Shown: positions 50,859 to 59,630 of the stretch, piece after piece
Numbering within the stretch: position 1 is the first letter of the stretch
Layout: each line of letters opens with the position of its first letter
Assembly (NCBI GenBank): GCA_029976065.1
Contig: JARKNV010000003.1
Span: forward strand, 102,343 to 166,342
Source: Selenomonadales bacterium
Lineage (GTDB): Bacteria; Bacillota; Negativicutes; Sporomusales; UBA7701
DNA length: 64,000 bases
Direction: 5' to 3'
The notes under the pieces: generated by a model
What the model was told of the DNA's origin: nothing
What the model saw: the letters and a program-made list of their open reading frames with translations, nothing else
Database searches by the model: none
Made by a program: the position numbers and the translations under genes

Positions 50859-50864
50859 TATAAA
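50859..50864 (+). promoter_or_regulatory. Possible -10 box of the acyltransferase cassette
   Basis: TATAAA lies about 40 bases upstream of the acyltransferase ATG, in AT-rich sequence just after the late terminator. No good -35 is seen at the standard distance, so this is tentative. Confidence 0.3.
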
Positions 50865-50903
50865 CAGAGAATTTTGTAGAAATTAATATGAAAGGATCAT
50901 TTT

Positions 50904-52274
50904 ATGCTATTCAATTCATACGCATTTATCGGTGTTTTTTTACCACTGGTATTGATACTGTTTTATTTTTTTCGAAAATTACCCAAGATCGCTTTAGCCC
51001 TATTGATGTTTGCCTCTTTGGCTTTTTATTCTTATTGGGATATTCGGTTTTTGCCCATTCTTTTGGTATCAATTGCTTTTAATTTTTCGATAGGCCGACT
51101 AATAATTAACAACCGGGAACTCGCAAAGATTTTTCTACTAGTCGGGGTCGCTGGTGACTTATTGTTGTTGGGTTATTTTAAGTATATGAATTTTTTTATT
51201 TCAAACTATAATGATATTTTTCAAGGTGCGGTATCTCCTTTTGATTTGATTCTGCCTCTTGGGATATCATTTTTTACTTTTACGCAAATTGCTTTTATTG
51301 TTGATGCTTATAGGGGAGAAATCGAAGAATTTGACCTCTTGACATATAGTTTGTTTGTAACCTTCTTTCCGCATTTGATTGCCGGACCTATACTATACCA
51401 CAAAAATATTATCCCTCAGTTTTATGATGCAAAGACTTTTGCCGTATCTCACGAGAACATAGCTCGCGGACTATGTTACTTCATTATAGGCTTATTTAAA
51501 AAAGTCGTTATTGCCGATTCCATATCTCCGTGGGTGAAAATTGTTTTCGATAATCCTGCGTCAGCCACCTTTACTGATGCTTGGATTGGGGCGCTATCGT
51601 ATACGTTCCAACTATACTTTGATTTCTCCGGATACTCTGACATGGCTATCGGCCTTGGATTGATGCTGAATATAAGATTGCCGATAAATTTTAATTCCCC
51701 ATACAAAGCACTGTCTATAAGAGAGTTTTGGAAACGATGGCATATCACCTTGTCAGAGTTTCTAAAGAACTACCTATATATCCCCCTGGGCGGCAATCGT
51801 GGTCATCATATTAGAAATATTTTAATCACAATGTTGCTGGGTGGTTTGTGGCATGGGGCGGGTTGGACGTTCGTCGTTTGGGGAGGATTGCATGGTCTAT
51901 ATATTTCGGTTAATCATATTTGGAGCCGGCTTGACATCAGCCTTCCTAAAACTTTATGTTGGATGATTACCTTTATCAGCGTTGTGGTTGCCTGGGTATT
52001 TTTTAGGGCCAGTTCTTTGACTGATGGACTTAACATCGTCGGCAATATGTTTGGGTTTGGGGCGGATCACGTCCCTATGATTTCTGGTGTGAAACTTAGA
52101 ATCGAATTGACATGGTTACTTCTATTATTGATTGGCATTTCTTTACCGAACACTCAGCAAGTAGTAGAGAAGATCAGACCGAATCTTAAATTCGCCGTGG
52201 CAGCCGCAATTTTATTCTGGTTCTGCCTTTTGAGACTCAATAACGTATCGGAGTTTCTGTATTTTCAATTTTAA
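50904..52274 (+). CDS. MBOAT-family O-acyltransferase (AlgI-like)
   Basis: 456 residues with about 11 transmembrane helices. The MBOAT/AlgI pattern is complete: the opening MLFNSYAFIGVFLPLVLILF, FDFSGYSDMAIGLGLMLNI, NSPYKALSIREFWKRWHITLSEFL, and LLGGLWHGAGWTFVVWGGLHG with His317 (catalytic) and His330. Such proteins pass an acyl group, usually acetyl, across the inner membrane to a periplasmic partner that acylates a polysaccharide or wall polymer. Strongly AT-rich compared with the phage genes. Coupled to the SGNH-like gene 11 bases downstream. Probably a lysogenic-conversion gene. Confidence 0.92.
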   Translation: MLFNSYAFIGVFLPLVLILFYFFRKLPKIALALLMFASLAFYSYWDIRFLPILLVSIAFNFSIGRLIINNRELAKIFLLVGVAGDLLLLGYFKYMNFFISNYNDIFQGAVSPFDLILPLGISFFTFTQIAFIVDAYRGEIEEFDLLTYSLFVTFFPHLIAGPILYHKNIIPQFYDAKTFAVSHENIARGLCYFIIGLFKKVVIADSISPWVKIVFDNPASATFTDAWIGALSYTFQLYFDFSGYSDMAIGLGLMLNIRLPINFNSPYKALSIREFWKRWHITLSEFLKNYLYIPLGGNRGHHIRNILITMLLGGLWHGAGWTFVVWGGLHGLYISVNHIWSRLDISLPKTLCWMITFISVVVAWVFFRASSLTDGLNIVGNMFGFGADHVPMISGVKLRIELTWLLLLLIGISLPNTQQVVEKIRPNLKFAVAAAILFWFCLLRLNNVSEFLYFQF

Positions 52275-52285
52275 GGGTGGTTGTT

Positions 52286-53425
52286 ATGACTTGGGAAAAG
52301 TGGAATTTCTCGGTTGTTGTTGTCGTTATTATTTTAGTTATCATAAGCAGCATAGTACTTGAAATATGCCTTAACAAAATTAACGAATCTTTGAGCATTG
52401 AGAGTTCCATAAAAGCCCAGGTTTCCTCAGATGCATTATATGGGCGCATATTGATAGGGCAAGATTATATTTATAAGCTTGAAATGGCAAAAATCCAAAA
52501 AGCGGATGTCTTAGCTTTAGGTTCATCCCGGGTTATGGAGTTTCGAAAAGAGTGTTTTGCTTCTTCTTTTTATAATGCTGGCGGTGCAGTTCCGACAGCA
52601 GAAGAGGGCTTAATTTTTGTTAACGAGTTACTGAAAGAATACCAACCAAAAGTTATTATTTATGGCGTTGATATTTGGTGGCTAAATCCAAATTTCAAAA
52701 TTGAGGTTCGCAAAGACAAGTTTTTGGCCAAAAACAATTTCCTCTACAATCGCTTATTTTTGTATGGGGCGTTGATGAATAATAATAGCGGGTATCAAAT
52801 ATCAAAGATTTTTCTTGAATCTCCGGACTTAAATTCAAGGACTGATCCTGTGGAACACCGAAAAGCAATCGGACTAATGGCGGCACAGCAGGGCAATGGG
52901 TTTCGACCTGATGGGACCTATCAATATGGAAGTTACATTAGCGGTAAAATAAAGAGAGATTTAGAGTTTAAAGAAGCTATTGATTCCATACAAGCCGGGA
53001 AATGGCGCTTCCCAATGAGTAATAGTATCAATACAAAATCCGTGGATACATTAAGGCAAACAATAAAATTGCTTAAAGAAAGAGGCGTTAAGGTAGTGCT
53101 TTTCGCGCCGCCGTTTCCACATAAAGTTTATGAAGAATTAGAGAAGCGCCAGGGGGATTTTTTACGTAAGTACAGAACCGCCTTAGAAGGTCTGGCTAAG
53201 GAGCAAAATGTCCCATTCTTTGACTTTAGTGATTTATCGTCTACTGGAGCAGATGATCAGGAAGTAATAGACGGTCTTCATGCCAGTGAGAAAGCGTATG
53301 GGCGAATTTTGAGGATAATGGCTACTGACAGTGCCCTGAAGTCGCACGTTGACACCAGGCGAATCGAAGGGTATCTAAAAGATCATGATAATCCGATCGT
53401 TCTTATTCAACCTAAAACGTTATGA
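52286..53425 (+). CDS. SGNH/AlgJ/DltD-like acyltransferase partner
   Basis: 379 residues. An N-terminal membrane anchor (FSVVVVVIILVIISSIVLEI) is followed by an extracytoplasmic domain. The GSSR motif is at 79-82 (Ser80 the likely nucleophile), and DGLHASEKAYGRI carries Asp329 and His332, completing a Ser-Asp-His set as in DltD and AlgJ/AlgX. It would take the acyl group from the MBOAT protein and put it on a surface glycan. ATG at 52286 has AAGGGTGG upstream. AT-rich like its partner. Confidence 0.82.
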   Translation: MTWEKWNFSVVVVVIILVIISSIVLEICLNKINESLSIESSIKAQVSSDALYGRILIGQDYIYKLEMAKIQKADVLALGSSRVMEFRKECFASSFYNAGGAVPTAEEGLIFVNELLKEYQPKVIIYGVDIWWLNPNFKIEVRKDKFLAKNNFLYNRLFLYGALMNNNSGYQISKIFLESPDLNSRTDPVEHRKAIGLMAAQQGNGFRPDGTYQYGSYISGKIKRDLEFKEAIDSIQAGKWRFPMSNSINTKSVDTLRQTIKLLKERGVKVVLFAPPFPHKVYEELEKRQGDFLRKYRTALEGLAKEQNVPFFDFSDLSSTGADDQEVIDGLHASEKAYGRILRIMATDSALKSHVDTRRIEGYLKDHDNPIVLIQPKTL

Positions 53426-53594
53426 AGCCATATAAGTCGGTGCCTCTTTGACTGGGTGCAATATGGGTGCAACGAGTGGGGGTAAACTGGTCATAAAAGA
53501 CACTATCCGTAACGGTTAAAATATGCTTCGGTCGGTGTTTTATATGGGTTTTGCAGCGGGTGCAACGCACAGCGGTTTTCCCTAAAAACATCCT

Positions 53595-53617
53595 GCCTCG
53601 GACTTCTAATCCGAGGC
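53595..53617. other. Hairpin resembling a tRNA-Arg(UCU) anticodon arm
   Basis: GCCTCGGA and TCCGAGGC form an eight-base-pair stem around the loop CTTCTAA, whose centre TCT is the Arg(UCU) anticodon. No D-arm, T-arm or CCA end surrounds it, so it is not a tRNA. It may be a terminator for the cassette or a relic of an older attachment site. The rest of 53426-53650 holds GGGTGCAA three times and no gene. Confidence 0.4.
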
Positions 53618-53625
53618 TCTTATAC

Positions 53626-53676
53626 TTTGTAGCAGTAAACAACATTCGGGAACCGATATGCGACTGCAACTGGAGC
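53626..53676. other. attR (right attachment site)
   Basis: The phage half reads TTTGTAGCAG, five bases, AACATTCGGG; crossover AA at 53651-53652; then host CCGATATGCGACTGC. The phage half is the exact inverse of the attL phage half. Host bases restart the interrupted gene in frame at 53653. Confidence 0.85.
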
Positions 53677-54522
53677 GGGGTGTGCATACTCTACGAACGC
53701 AAGTGGCAGCCTAAAAACGGCGTCTGGCGGGGCGAAAAACCGCCCCAGCGAATTGAAGTCGAAAGCAAAATCCTCCGCAGGGAACTGCTGGCCGAAAACA
53801 CCTACCTGCTCGAATTCGCCGTCGGCGCCGACCTCGCCGCCGAACTGGGCAAAACCGGGGCGTTCGTCTTCCTGCGCCTGCCGGAAGACCCGCAATATTT
53901 CCACTTCCCGGTAGGCGTCATGAAAGTCGGTGGGGCCGCCGTGCAAGTCGTCGTCGAGGCCGTCGGCCCGAAATCCTGCCGGCTGCTCGAATCGGCCGCC
54001 GGGGAAATCCTCGTGCGCGGCCCGTATTTCAACGGCGTGCTCGGTCAGCCATGGATTGACAATATCACCTGTGGTACAATATTCTTGATAGCGGGAGGCA
54101 TGGGCCAACCGCCCGCCCTGCCCATCGCCGCCCGGCTCGCGGCCAACAACAACCGGGTCACCGCCCTCTTGGCCCCCGGCAAAATCGGCCGCATCTTCAT
54201 CGACCGCGACCTCGAGGACCTGGGCGTCACCGTCCACAAAGTCGAATCCCTGCGGCGCAAAGGCACCGACCTTCTCGCCGCCTGGCTCGCCGACGGGGAA
54301 ACGCGTCCCGACCTGGTCGTCAGCGCCGGTCCGGACGAACAGCACCACGGCGTCATCGCCGCCATGCAGGCGGCAGGCGTCAACGTCCCCATGGCCGCCA
54401 CCAACAACGCCACCCTCTGCTGCGGCGAAGGCATTTGCGGCAGCTGCGAACGCGAAACCAGCGACGACCGCCGCATCCGCCTCTGCAAGGTGCAGACCGA
54501 CTTCAGCCAATTGCTTCCCTGA
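53653..54522 (+). pseudogene. 3' part of prophage-interrupted FAD/NAD-binding [2Fe-2S] subunit (PyrK-like)
   Basis: 289 host codons. After the restored PICDCNWSGVC comes an FAD-binding barrel (VFLRLPEDPQYFHFPVGVMK), an NAD-binding part (IFLIAGGMGQPPALPIAARL), and a PyrK-type [2Fe-2S] motif (LCCGEGICGSCERE...LCKV). The family carries electrons from NAD(P)H to a partner, as in sulfide or dihydroorotate dehydrogenases; the partner here is probably the FAD protein at 1919. In the lysogen the frame extends into phage sequence to a TTG at 53551 without a ribosome site, so expression is doubtful. Confidence 0.85.
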
Positions 54523-54542
54523 CCGGGACACGAGGAGGGCCT

Positions 54543-55274
54543 ATGCCCGAACGACTGCAAAAAATCATCAGCCAGGCGGGGATAGCCTCCCGTCGTCACG
54601 CCGAAGCCCTCATCACCGCCGGCCGGGTCACCGTCAACGGCAGGGTCGTCGCCGAACTGGGCGCCAAAGTCGAGCCCGGCCGGGACGTCGTCGCCGTCGA
54701 CGGCCGCCCCCTGGCAGGCGAGGACAAATACTACATCCTCCTCAACAAACCCAAGGGCGTCGTCACCACCCTCAGCGACCCGCGCGGCCGCAAAACCGTC
54801 GCCGACCTCGTCGCCGCCGTTCCCGCCCGCCTTTACCCGGTGGGCCGGCTCGACTACAACACCGAAGGGCTGCTGCTCCTCACCAACGACGGCCCGCTCA
54901 CCCACGCCCTCACCCATCCCAGCCACGAAATAAACAAAACCTACGTCGCCACCGTAGCCGGCCGGCCCAGTGAAGAAAAACTCGACCGGCTGCGGCTGGG
55001 CATCACCCTCGAAGACGGCGTCACCGCGCCGGCCCGCGTCAGGCTCACCGGCTACGACCCCGCGACCGACACCTCCGTCCTCGTCATCGTCATCCACGAA
55101 GGCCGCAACCGCCAGATAAGGCGGATGTGCGCAGCCGTCGGCCACCCGGTCGAAAAACTCAAACGCACCGAATTCGCCTTCCTCACCCTCGAAGGCGTAC
55201 ACCGCGGCCGCTACCGGCACCTGGAGCCGGAAGAAGTAGCCGCTCTCAGGGAGCTGGCCGGCATGGCCCCTTAA
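54543..55274 (+). CDS. rluB: 23S rRNA pseudouridine synthase, RluB family
   Basis: 243 residues. An S4 RNA-binding domain (RLQKIISQAGIASRRHAEALI) is followed by the catalytic domain with VGRLDYNTEGLLLLTNDG, containing the catalytic Asp, and EGRNRQIRRMCAAVGHPVEKLKR. ATG follows GAGGAGGGCCT. It isomerises a uridine in 23S rRNA (position 2605 in E. coli RluB). Followed by a flavoprotein and the aro-cmk genes, a conserved order in Firmicutes. Confidence 0.9.
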   Translation: MPERLQKIISQAGIASRRHAEALITAGRVTVNGRVVAELGAKVEPGRDVVAVDGRPLAGEDKYYILLNKPKGVVTTLSDPRGRKTVADLVAAVPARLYPVGRLDYNTEGLLLLTNDGPLTHALTHPSHEINKTYVATVAGRPSEEKLDRLRLGITLEDGVTAPARVRLTGYDPATDTSVLVIVIHEGRNRQIRRMCAAVGHPVEKLKRTEFAFLTLEGVHRGRYRHLEPEEVAALRELAGMAP

Positions 55275-55385
55275 TCGCGGCTATCTTCTGCAAAGCTCGG
55301 CGGTCCGCGCGCGACAACGCGCCCGCAGGGCTATTTTCATATCGACGCCTGCTGGAATATCGTGGGAAGAACGGGAAGGGATAGC

Positions 55386-56648
55386 ATGAAAAAAGTGCTG
55401 GTAATCGGCGGCGGCGCCGCCGGGCTCATGGCGGCGGCAAGCGCGGCCGAACACGGCGCCGACGTAACCCTGCTGGAAAAAATGCCCGCCGTCGGGCGAA
55501 AACTCCTCATAACCGGCAAAGGACGCTGCAACGTCACCAACGCCGCCGACACGAAAACCATCATCGAAAACATGCCCGGCAACGGCCAGTTTCTCTACAG
55601 CGCCTTGAACTCCTTTTCGAACGGCGACCTCATGGCCTGGCTCGAACAACGCGGCGTGCCGCTCAAAACCGAGCGGGGCGGCCGCGTCTTTCCCGTCAGC
55701 GACCAGGCCAGGGACGTCGTCGCCGCCTTCTCCCGCGCCCTCGCCGACCTCGGCGTAGCCGTCGTCACCGGACAGGCCGTGCGCGAAATCCGCGTCAACG
55801 GCGGCTGGGCCTGCGGCGCCATAACCGCCGACGGCCGGGAATGGCCCGCCGATGCCGTCATCTTAGCCACCGGCGGCGCCTCCTATCCCGGCACCGGCTC
55901 CAGCGGCGACGGCTACCGCCTCGCCGCCGCCCTCGGCCACGCCGTCACCCCGCTCAGGCCCTCGCTCGTTCCCCTCGAGACCGCCGAAGAATGGGTCGCC
56001 GACCTCCAGGGGCTGTCCCTCCGGAACGTCGCCGTTACCGCCTCCGCCGCCGGCAAACAGCTCGCCGCCGAATTCGGCGAACTGCTCTTCACCCATTTCG
56101 GCCTCTCCGGCCCGGTCATCCTGTCCCTCTCCAACCCCGTCGCCGCCGCCCTGCGCGCCACGCCGGGCACCGAACTCCTCATCGCCATCGACCTCAAACC
56201 CGCCCTCAGCGCCGAAACGCTGGACAAGCGCCTCCAGCGCGACTTCACCAAATTCGCCCGCAAACAATTCAAAAACTCGCTCGGCGACCTGCTGCCCGCC
56301 CGCCTCACCGCGGTCATCGTCGACCTCAGCCACATCGACCCCGACAAATTCGTGCACCAGATAACCAAAGAAGAGCGTGCCCGCCTGGCCGTCCTCCTGA
56401 AACAGCTCACCTTCACCGTCACCGGCACGCGGCCGCTGGCCGAGGCCATCGTCACCGCCGGCGGCGTCAGCACCAAGGAAATCAACCCCGCCACCATGGC
56501 CTCGCGGCTCGTCCCCGGGCTCTACTTCGGCGGCGAAGTCATCGACATCGACGGCTACACCGGCGGTTTCAACCTCCAGGCGGCCTTCTCCACCGGCTAC
56601 GTCGCCGGACGGTCGGCGGCGGATAATGTGGAAAACAATTACAGATAA
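55386..56648 (+). CDS. BaiN/HI0933-type NAD(P)/FAD-dependent oxidoreductase
   Basis: 420 residues. FAD-binding GGGAAGLMAAASAAEHGA, the family motif GRKLLITGKGRCNVTN, ILATGGASYPGTGSSGDGY, LLFTHFGLSGPVILSLS, and the end GLYFGGEVIDIDGYTGGFNLQAAFSTGYVAG. Widely conserved flavoprotein; some members reduce double bonds, but the substrate here is unknown. The 111 bases before it carry no gene. Confidence 0.9.
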   Translation: MKKVLVIGGGAAGLMAAASAAEHGADVTLLEKMPAVGRKLLITGKGRCNVTNAADTKTIIENMPGNGQFLYSALNSFSNGDLMAWLEQRGVPLKTERGGRVFPVSDQARDVVAAFSRALADLGVAVVTGQAVREIRVNGGWACGAITADGREWPADAVILATGGASYPGTGSSGDGYRLAAALGHAVTPLRPSLVPLETAEEWVADLQGLSLRNVAVTASAAGKQLAAEFGELLFTHFGLSGPVILSLSNPVAAALRATPGTELLIAIDLKPALSAETLDKRLQRDFTKFARKQFKNSLGDLLPARLTAVIVDLSHIDPDKFVHQITKEERARLAVLLKQLTFTVTGTRPLAEAIVTAGGVSTKEINPATMASRLVPGLYFGGEVIDIDGYTGGFNLQAAFSTGYVAGRSAADNVENNYR

Positions 56649-56680
56649 TATAGCCATCCCGCACCTGGGGAGGCTAAAGC

Positions 56681-57208
56681 TTGAGCCGCCGCAAACAACG
56701 CAACCCGTTCACGCCCTGGGAACCCTTCCTCATCCGCCTGGCTGCCGCCTGCGTAATCGCGCTCGTGGCCGTCCAGGTCGTCCTTTATCATGACGCGCCC
56801 CGCCGCTACCTCTCGCGGGTCGACAAACTCGAAGGCGACCCCGTCACGTGGCAGACGCCGCTGGTGGCCGAGGCCCCCCTCGTCATCAGCGAAGGCTCGC
56901 CCGTAGCCAGTCGCATCAACCTGCTCAGGGAAAACAGGCGCGTCGTCGTCCGCATCGTCCAGCCGCCCGCCGCCGCCGAAGCCTACCTCGTCCTCAACGG
57001 CGAGCGGATCGGCGACTTCCGGACCGGTGAAGCCGCCGCCACCGTCTACGACGGCGACTACCTCGAAATCGACGCCGGCCGGCTGCCCGCCGCAGGTCGA
57101 TTCGTAATCTCCGTGCCTGACGGCGGACTCGAAACCCCGCTCGACGGCCTCGTCGTCGAAGGGCGGGGGGCGGCGGTCCCGGTCGGCAAAGTCAAATTCA
57201 AACATTAA
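56681..57208 (+). CDS. Conserved membrane-anchored protein
   Basis: 175 residues. One N-terminal transmembrane helix (FLIRLAAACVIALVAVQVVLY) and an extracytoplasmic beta-rich part. TTG follows GGGGAGGCTAAAGC. No recognised domain; conserved position between the flavoprotein and aroF suggests a housekeeping role. Confidence 0.65.
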   Translation: MSRRKQRNPFTPWEPFLIRLAAACVIALVAVQVVLYHDAPRRYLSRVDKLEGDPVTWQTPLVAEAPLVISEGSPVASRINLLRENRRVVVRIVQPPAAAEAYLVLNGERIGDFRTGEAAATVYDGDYLEIDAGRLPAAGRFVISVPDGGLETPLDGLVVEGRGAAVPVGKVKFKH

Positions 57209-57288
57209 AGCAATATTGGAGGAAAATGGCGGACGCGCGCGAAAATAATAAAGTTATCCACAAAGCGCCGACATGCCGGAGGTTGCCG

Positions 57289-58326
57289 ATGATCATCGTA
57301 ATGAACGCCCCCACAGCCGAAGAAACCGCACGCGTCCTCGAAAAAATCAGGCACAGCGGCCTCGAACCGCACTGCCTCGTCGACCGCGGCAAAACCATAA
57401 TCACCGCCGTCGGCGGCGCCGACCCCGGGCGCAGCGAACAGTTCGAGCGCCTTGCCGGCGTCGAGCGCGTCGTCGCCGTCCAAACGCCCTATAAACTGGC
57501 CAGCCGGGAATTCCGCGCCGAAAATAGCGTCGTCGCCGTCGGCGGCGTCACCTTCGGCGCCGACGCCGTACCCATCATCGCCGGCCCCTGCGCCGTCGAA
57601 AGCTACGACCAGTTCCGCGAAACGGCGCTCGGCGCCAAAGCGGCCGGAGCCGTAATGCTACGGGGCGGCGCCTTCAAACCGCGGACCTCGCCCTACAGCT
57701 TCCAGGGCCTCGAAACCGAGGGCCTCGCAATACTGCGAACAGTCGGCCGCGAAGTCGGCCTGCCGGTCGTCACCGAAGTCACCGACCCCCGCGCCGTCGA
57801 ACTCGTCGCCACCCATGCCGACATGCTTCAGATCGGTGCCCGCAACATGCAGAACTTCGCCCTCCTCAAAGAAGTTGCCCAAGCCGGCCGGCCGGTGCTG
57901 CTCAAGCGCGGCGCCGCCGCCGACATCCAGGAATGGCTCATGGCGGCCGAATACCTGCTGTCCGGCGGCACCGCCGCCGTCGTGCTGTGCGAGCGCGGCA
58001 TCCGCACCTTCGAAACCCACACCCGCAACACCCTCGACCTCTCCGCGGTGCCGCTCGTCAAACACCTCAGCCACCTGCCGGTCATCGTCGACCCCAGCCA
58101 CGGCACAGGCAACTGGCGTCTCGTCGGGCCGATGGCCCGGGCCGCCGTGGCCGCCGGCGCCGACGGCCTCATCATCGAAATCCACCCCTGGCCGGAAGAA
58201 GCCTTGTCCGACGGTCCCCAGTCCCTCACCCTCGCCAATTTCCGTCAGCTTACCCGCGAACTGGCCAAAGTGGCGGCCGCGGTCGGCCGGACGATAAATA
58301 GCGGAAAGGGCGGACAGAAGCGATGA
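57289..58326 (+). CDS. aroF: 3-deoxy-7-phosphoheptulonate synthase (DAHP synthase)
   Basis: 345 residues. N-terminal ferredoxin-like regulatory part ([20 protein letters not shown]), then the barrel with [49 protein letters not shown] and [11 protein letters not shown]. First step of the shikimate pathway, joining phosphoenolpyruvate and erythrose 4-phosphate. The ATG at 57289 gives the family start and has GGAGG; an ATG at 57226, also with GGAGG, would add 21 unusual residues and may mark a leader peptide. Confidence 0.92.
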   Translation: MIIVMNAPTAEETARVLEKIRHSGLEPHCLVDRGKTIITAVGGADPGRSEQFERLAGVERVVAVQTPYKLASREFRAENSVVAVGGVTFGADAVPIIAGPCAVESYDQFRETALGAKAAGAVMLRGGAFKPRTSPYSFQGLETEGLAILRTVGREVGLPVVTEVTDPRAVELVATHADMLQIGARNMQNFALLKEVAQAGRPVLLKRGAAADIQEWLMAAEYLLSGGTAAVVLCERGIRTFETHTRNTLDLSAVPLVKHLSHLPVIVDPSHGTGNWRLVGPMARAAVAAGADGLIIEIHPWPEEALSDGPQSLTLANFRQLTRELAKVAAAVGRTINSGKGGQKR

Positions 58327-59630
58327 CCGAAACAGTAAAACCCATCAGGAAACTGACGGGGGAAATCGCCATTCCCGGCGACAAATCCATATCACACCGC
58401 AGCGTCATGCTCGCCGGCCTGGCCGACAGCCCGGTAAAAATCCGCAACTTCCTCGCCGCCGCCGACTGCCTCTCCACCGTCGCCTGCATGCGCGCCCTGG
58501 GCGTCGCCGTCGACCGGCCGGGCGAAAACGAATTTATCGTTCGCGGCAACGGCCTCTTCGGCCTCAGCGAACCGGACGAAGTCCTCGACGCCGGCAACTC
58601 CGGCACCACCATCAGGCTGCTGTCAGGCATCCTCGCCGGGCAGCCCTTCTTCAGCGTCCTGTCCGGCGACGCCTCGCTCCGCCGCCGTCCCATGGCCCGC
58701 GTCATCGCCCCTTTAGCGAAAATGGGCTGCCGCATATACGGCCGCGAGCAATCCCGCTACGCCCCCCTGGCCATCGTTCCCGCCGACGGCATCCACGGCA
58801 TCGACTACACCATGCCGGTCGCCAGCGCCCAGGTAAAATCGGCCCTGCTGTTCGCCGGCATGTTCGCCGACGGGCCCACCCGCATCACCGAACCCTACAT
58901 CTCCCGCGACCACAGCGAGCGCATGCTTCAGACCTTCGGCGCCCGGGTCACCCGCAGCGGCCTCACCGTCAAACTCGCGCCCGTGCAGGAACTGGCCGCC
59001 CCGTCGGCCATCGACGTACCCGGCGACATAAGCTCCGCGGCCTTCTGGCTCGTCGCCGCCGCCATCATCCCCGGCAGCGCCCTGCGGCTCACCAACGTCG
59101 GCATCAACCCCACCCGCACAGGCATCATCGACATCCTCAGGCGCATGGGAGCCGACATCGAAATCACCGGCCAGCGCCAGGCAGGGGAGGAGCCGGTCGC
59201 CGACCTCCACGTCCGCTCGGCCGAACTCACCGGCACGACAATCGAAGGGGAAATAATCCCCCGCCTCATCGACGAAATCCCCGTCCTGGCCGTCGCCGCC
59301 CTCTTCGCCAAAGGGCGCACCGTAATAAGCGGCGCCGAGGAACTGCGCGTCAAAGAAACCGACCGGCTCAGGGCCATAACCCTCGAACTCGCCAAAATGG
59401 GGGCCCGTCTCGAAGAAACCGCCGACGGCCTCATCATCGACGGCCCGCAGCGACTTGCCGCCGCCCGCTGCCAGTCCCACGACGACCACCGCATGGCCAT
59501 GGCCCTCGCCGTAGCCGGCATGGCCGCCGCCGGGACCGAAATCGAAGACGCCGGATGCGTCGCCATCTCCTACCCGACATTCTTTGCGCAAATCGCAGCA
59601 CTGCGGGAAGCAGCCGGAGGATCCGCATGA
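58323..59630 (+). CDS. aroA: 3-phosphoshikimate 1-carboxyvinyltransferase (EPSP synthase)
   Basis: 435 residues. Substrate motifs GDKSISHRSV and DAGNSGTTIRLLSG are present, with a late KETDRLRAI and SHDDHRMAMALAVAG. Adds the enolpyruvyl group to shikimate 3-phosphate. Overlaps aroF and cmk by four bases each. Confidence 0.95.
   Translation: MTETVKPIRKLTGEIAIPGDKSISHRSVMLAGLADSPVKIRNFLAAADCLSTVACMRALGVAVDRPGENEFIVRGNGLFGLSEPDEVLDAGNSGTTIRLLSGILAGQPFFSVLSGDASLRRRPMARVIAPLAKMGCRIYGREQSRYAPLAIVPADGIHGIDYTMPVASAQVKSALLFAGMFADGPTRITEPYISRDHSERMLQTFGARVTRSGLTVKLAPVQELAAPSAIDVPGDISSAAFWLVAAAIIPGSALRLTNVGINPTRTGIIDILRRMGADIEITGQRQAGEEPVADLHVRSAELTGTTIEGEIIPRLIDEIPVLAVAALFAKGRTVISGAEELRVKETDRLRAITLELAKMGARLEETADGLIIDGPQRLAAARCQSHDDHRMAMALAVAGMAAAGTEIEDAGCVAISYPTFFAQIAALREAAGGSA

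Larger units (their letters stand above)
3320..53650. mobile_element. Complete contractile-tailed prophage, about 50.3 kb
   Basis: The boundaries are set by the crossover AA inside the shared AACC (3320-3323 and 53651-53654). The element carries a serine integrase at its left end, a divergent repressor/Cro switch, an early DNA-metabolism region, a continuous late module from terminase to lysis, and an AT-rich moron cassette at the right end. All large structural genes are open and in expected order, so it may be inducible. The module set DUF1073-like portal, DUF2213, DUF2184, DUF4054, DUF3383, DUF3277, Gp138 spike, baseplate J and DUF2612 defines a myovirus. Confidence 0.95.

Noticed and set aside
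53595..53617. tRNA-Arg gene
   Set aside because: Only an anticodon-arm-like hairpin; no acceptor, D or T arms.
57226..57288. Earlier ATG for aroF with a good ribosome site
   Set aside because: It would add 21 residues absent from the family, whose members start MIIVM; kept as a possible leader instead.
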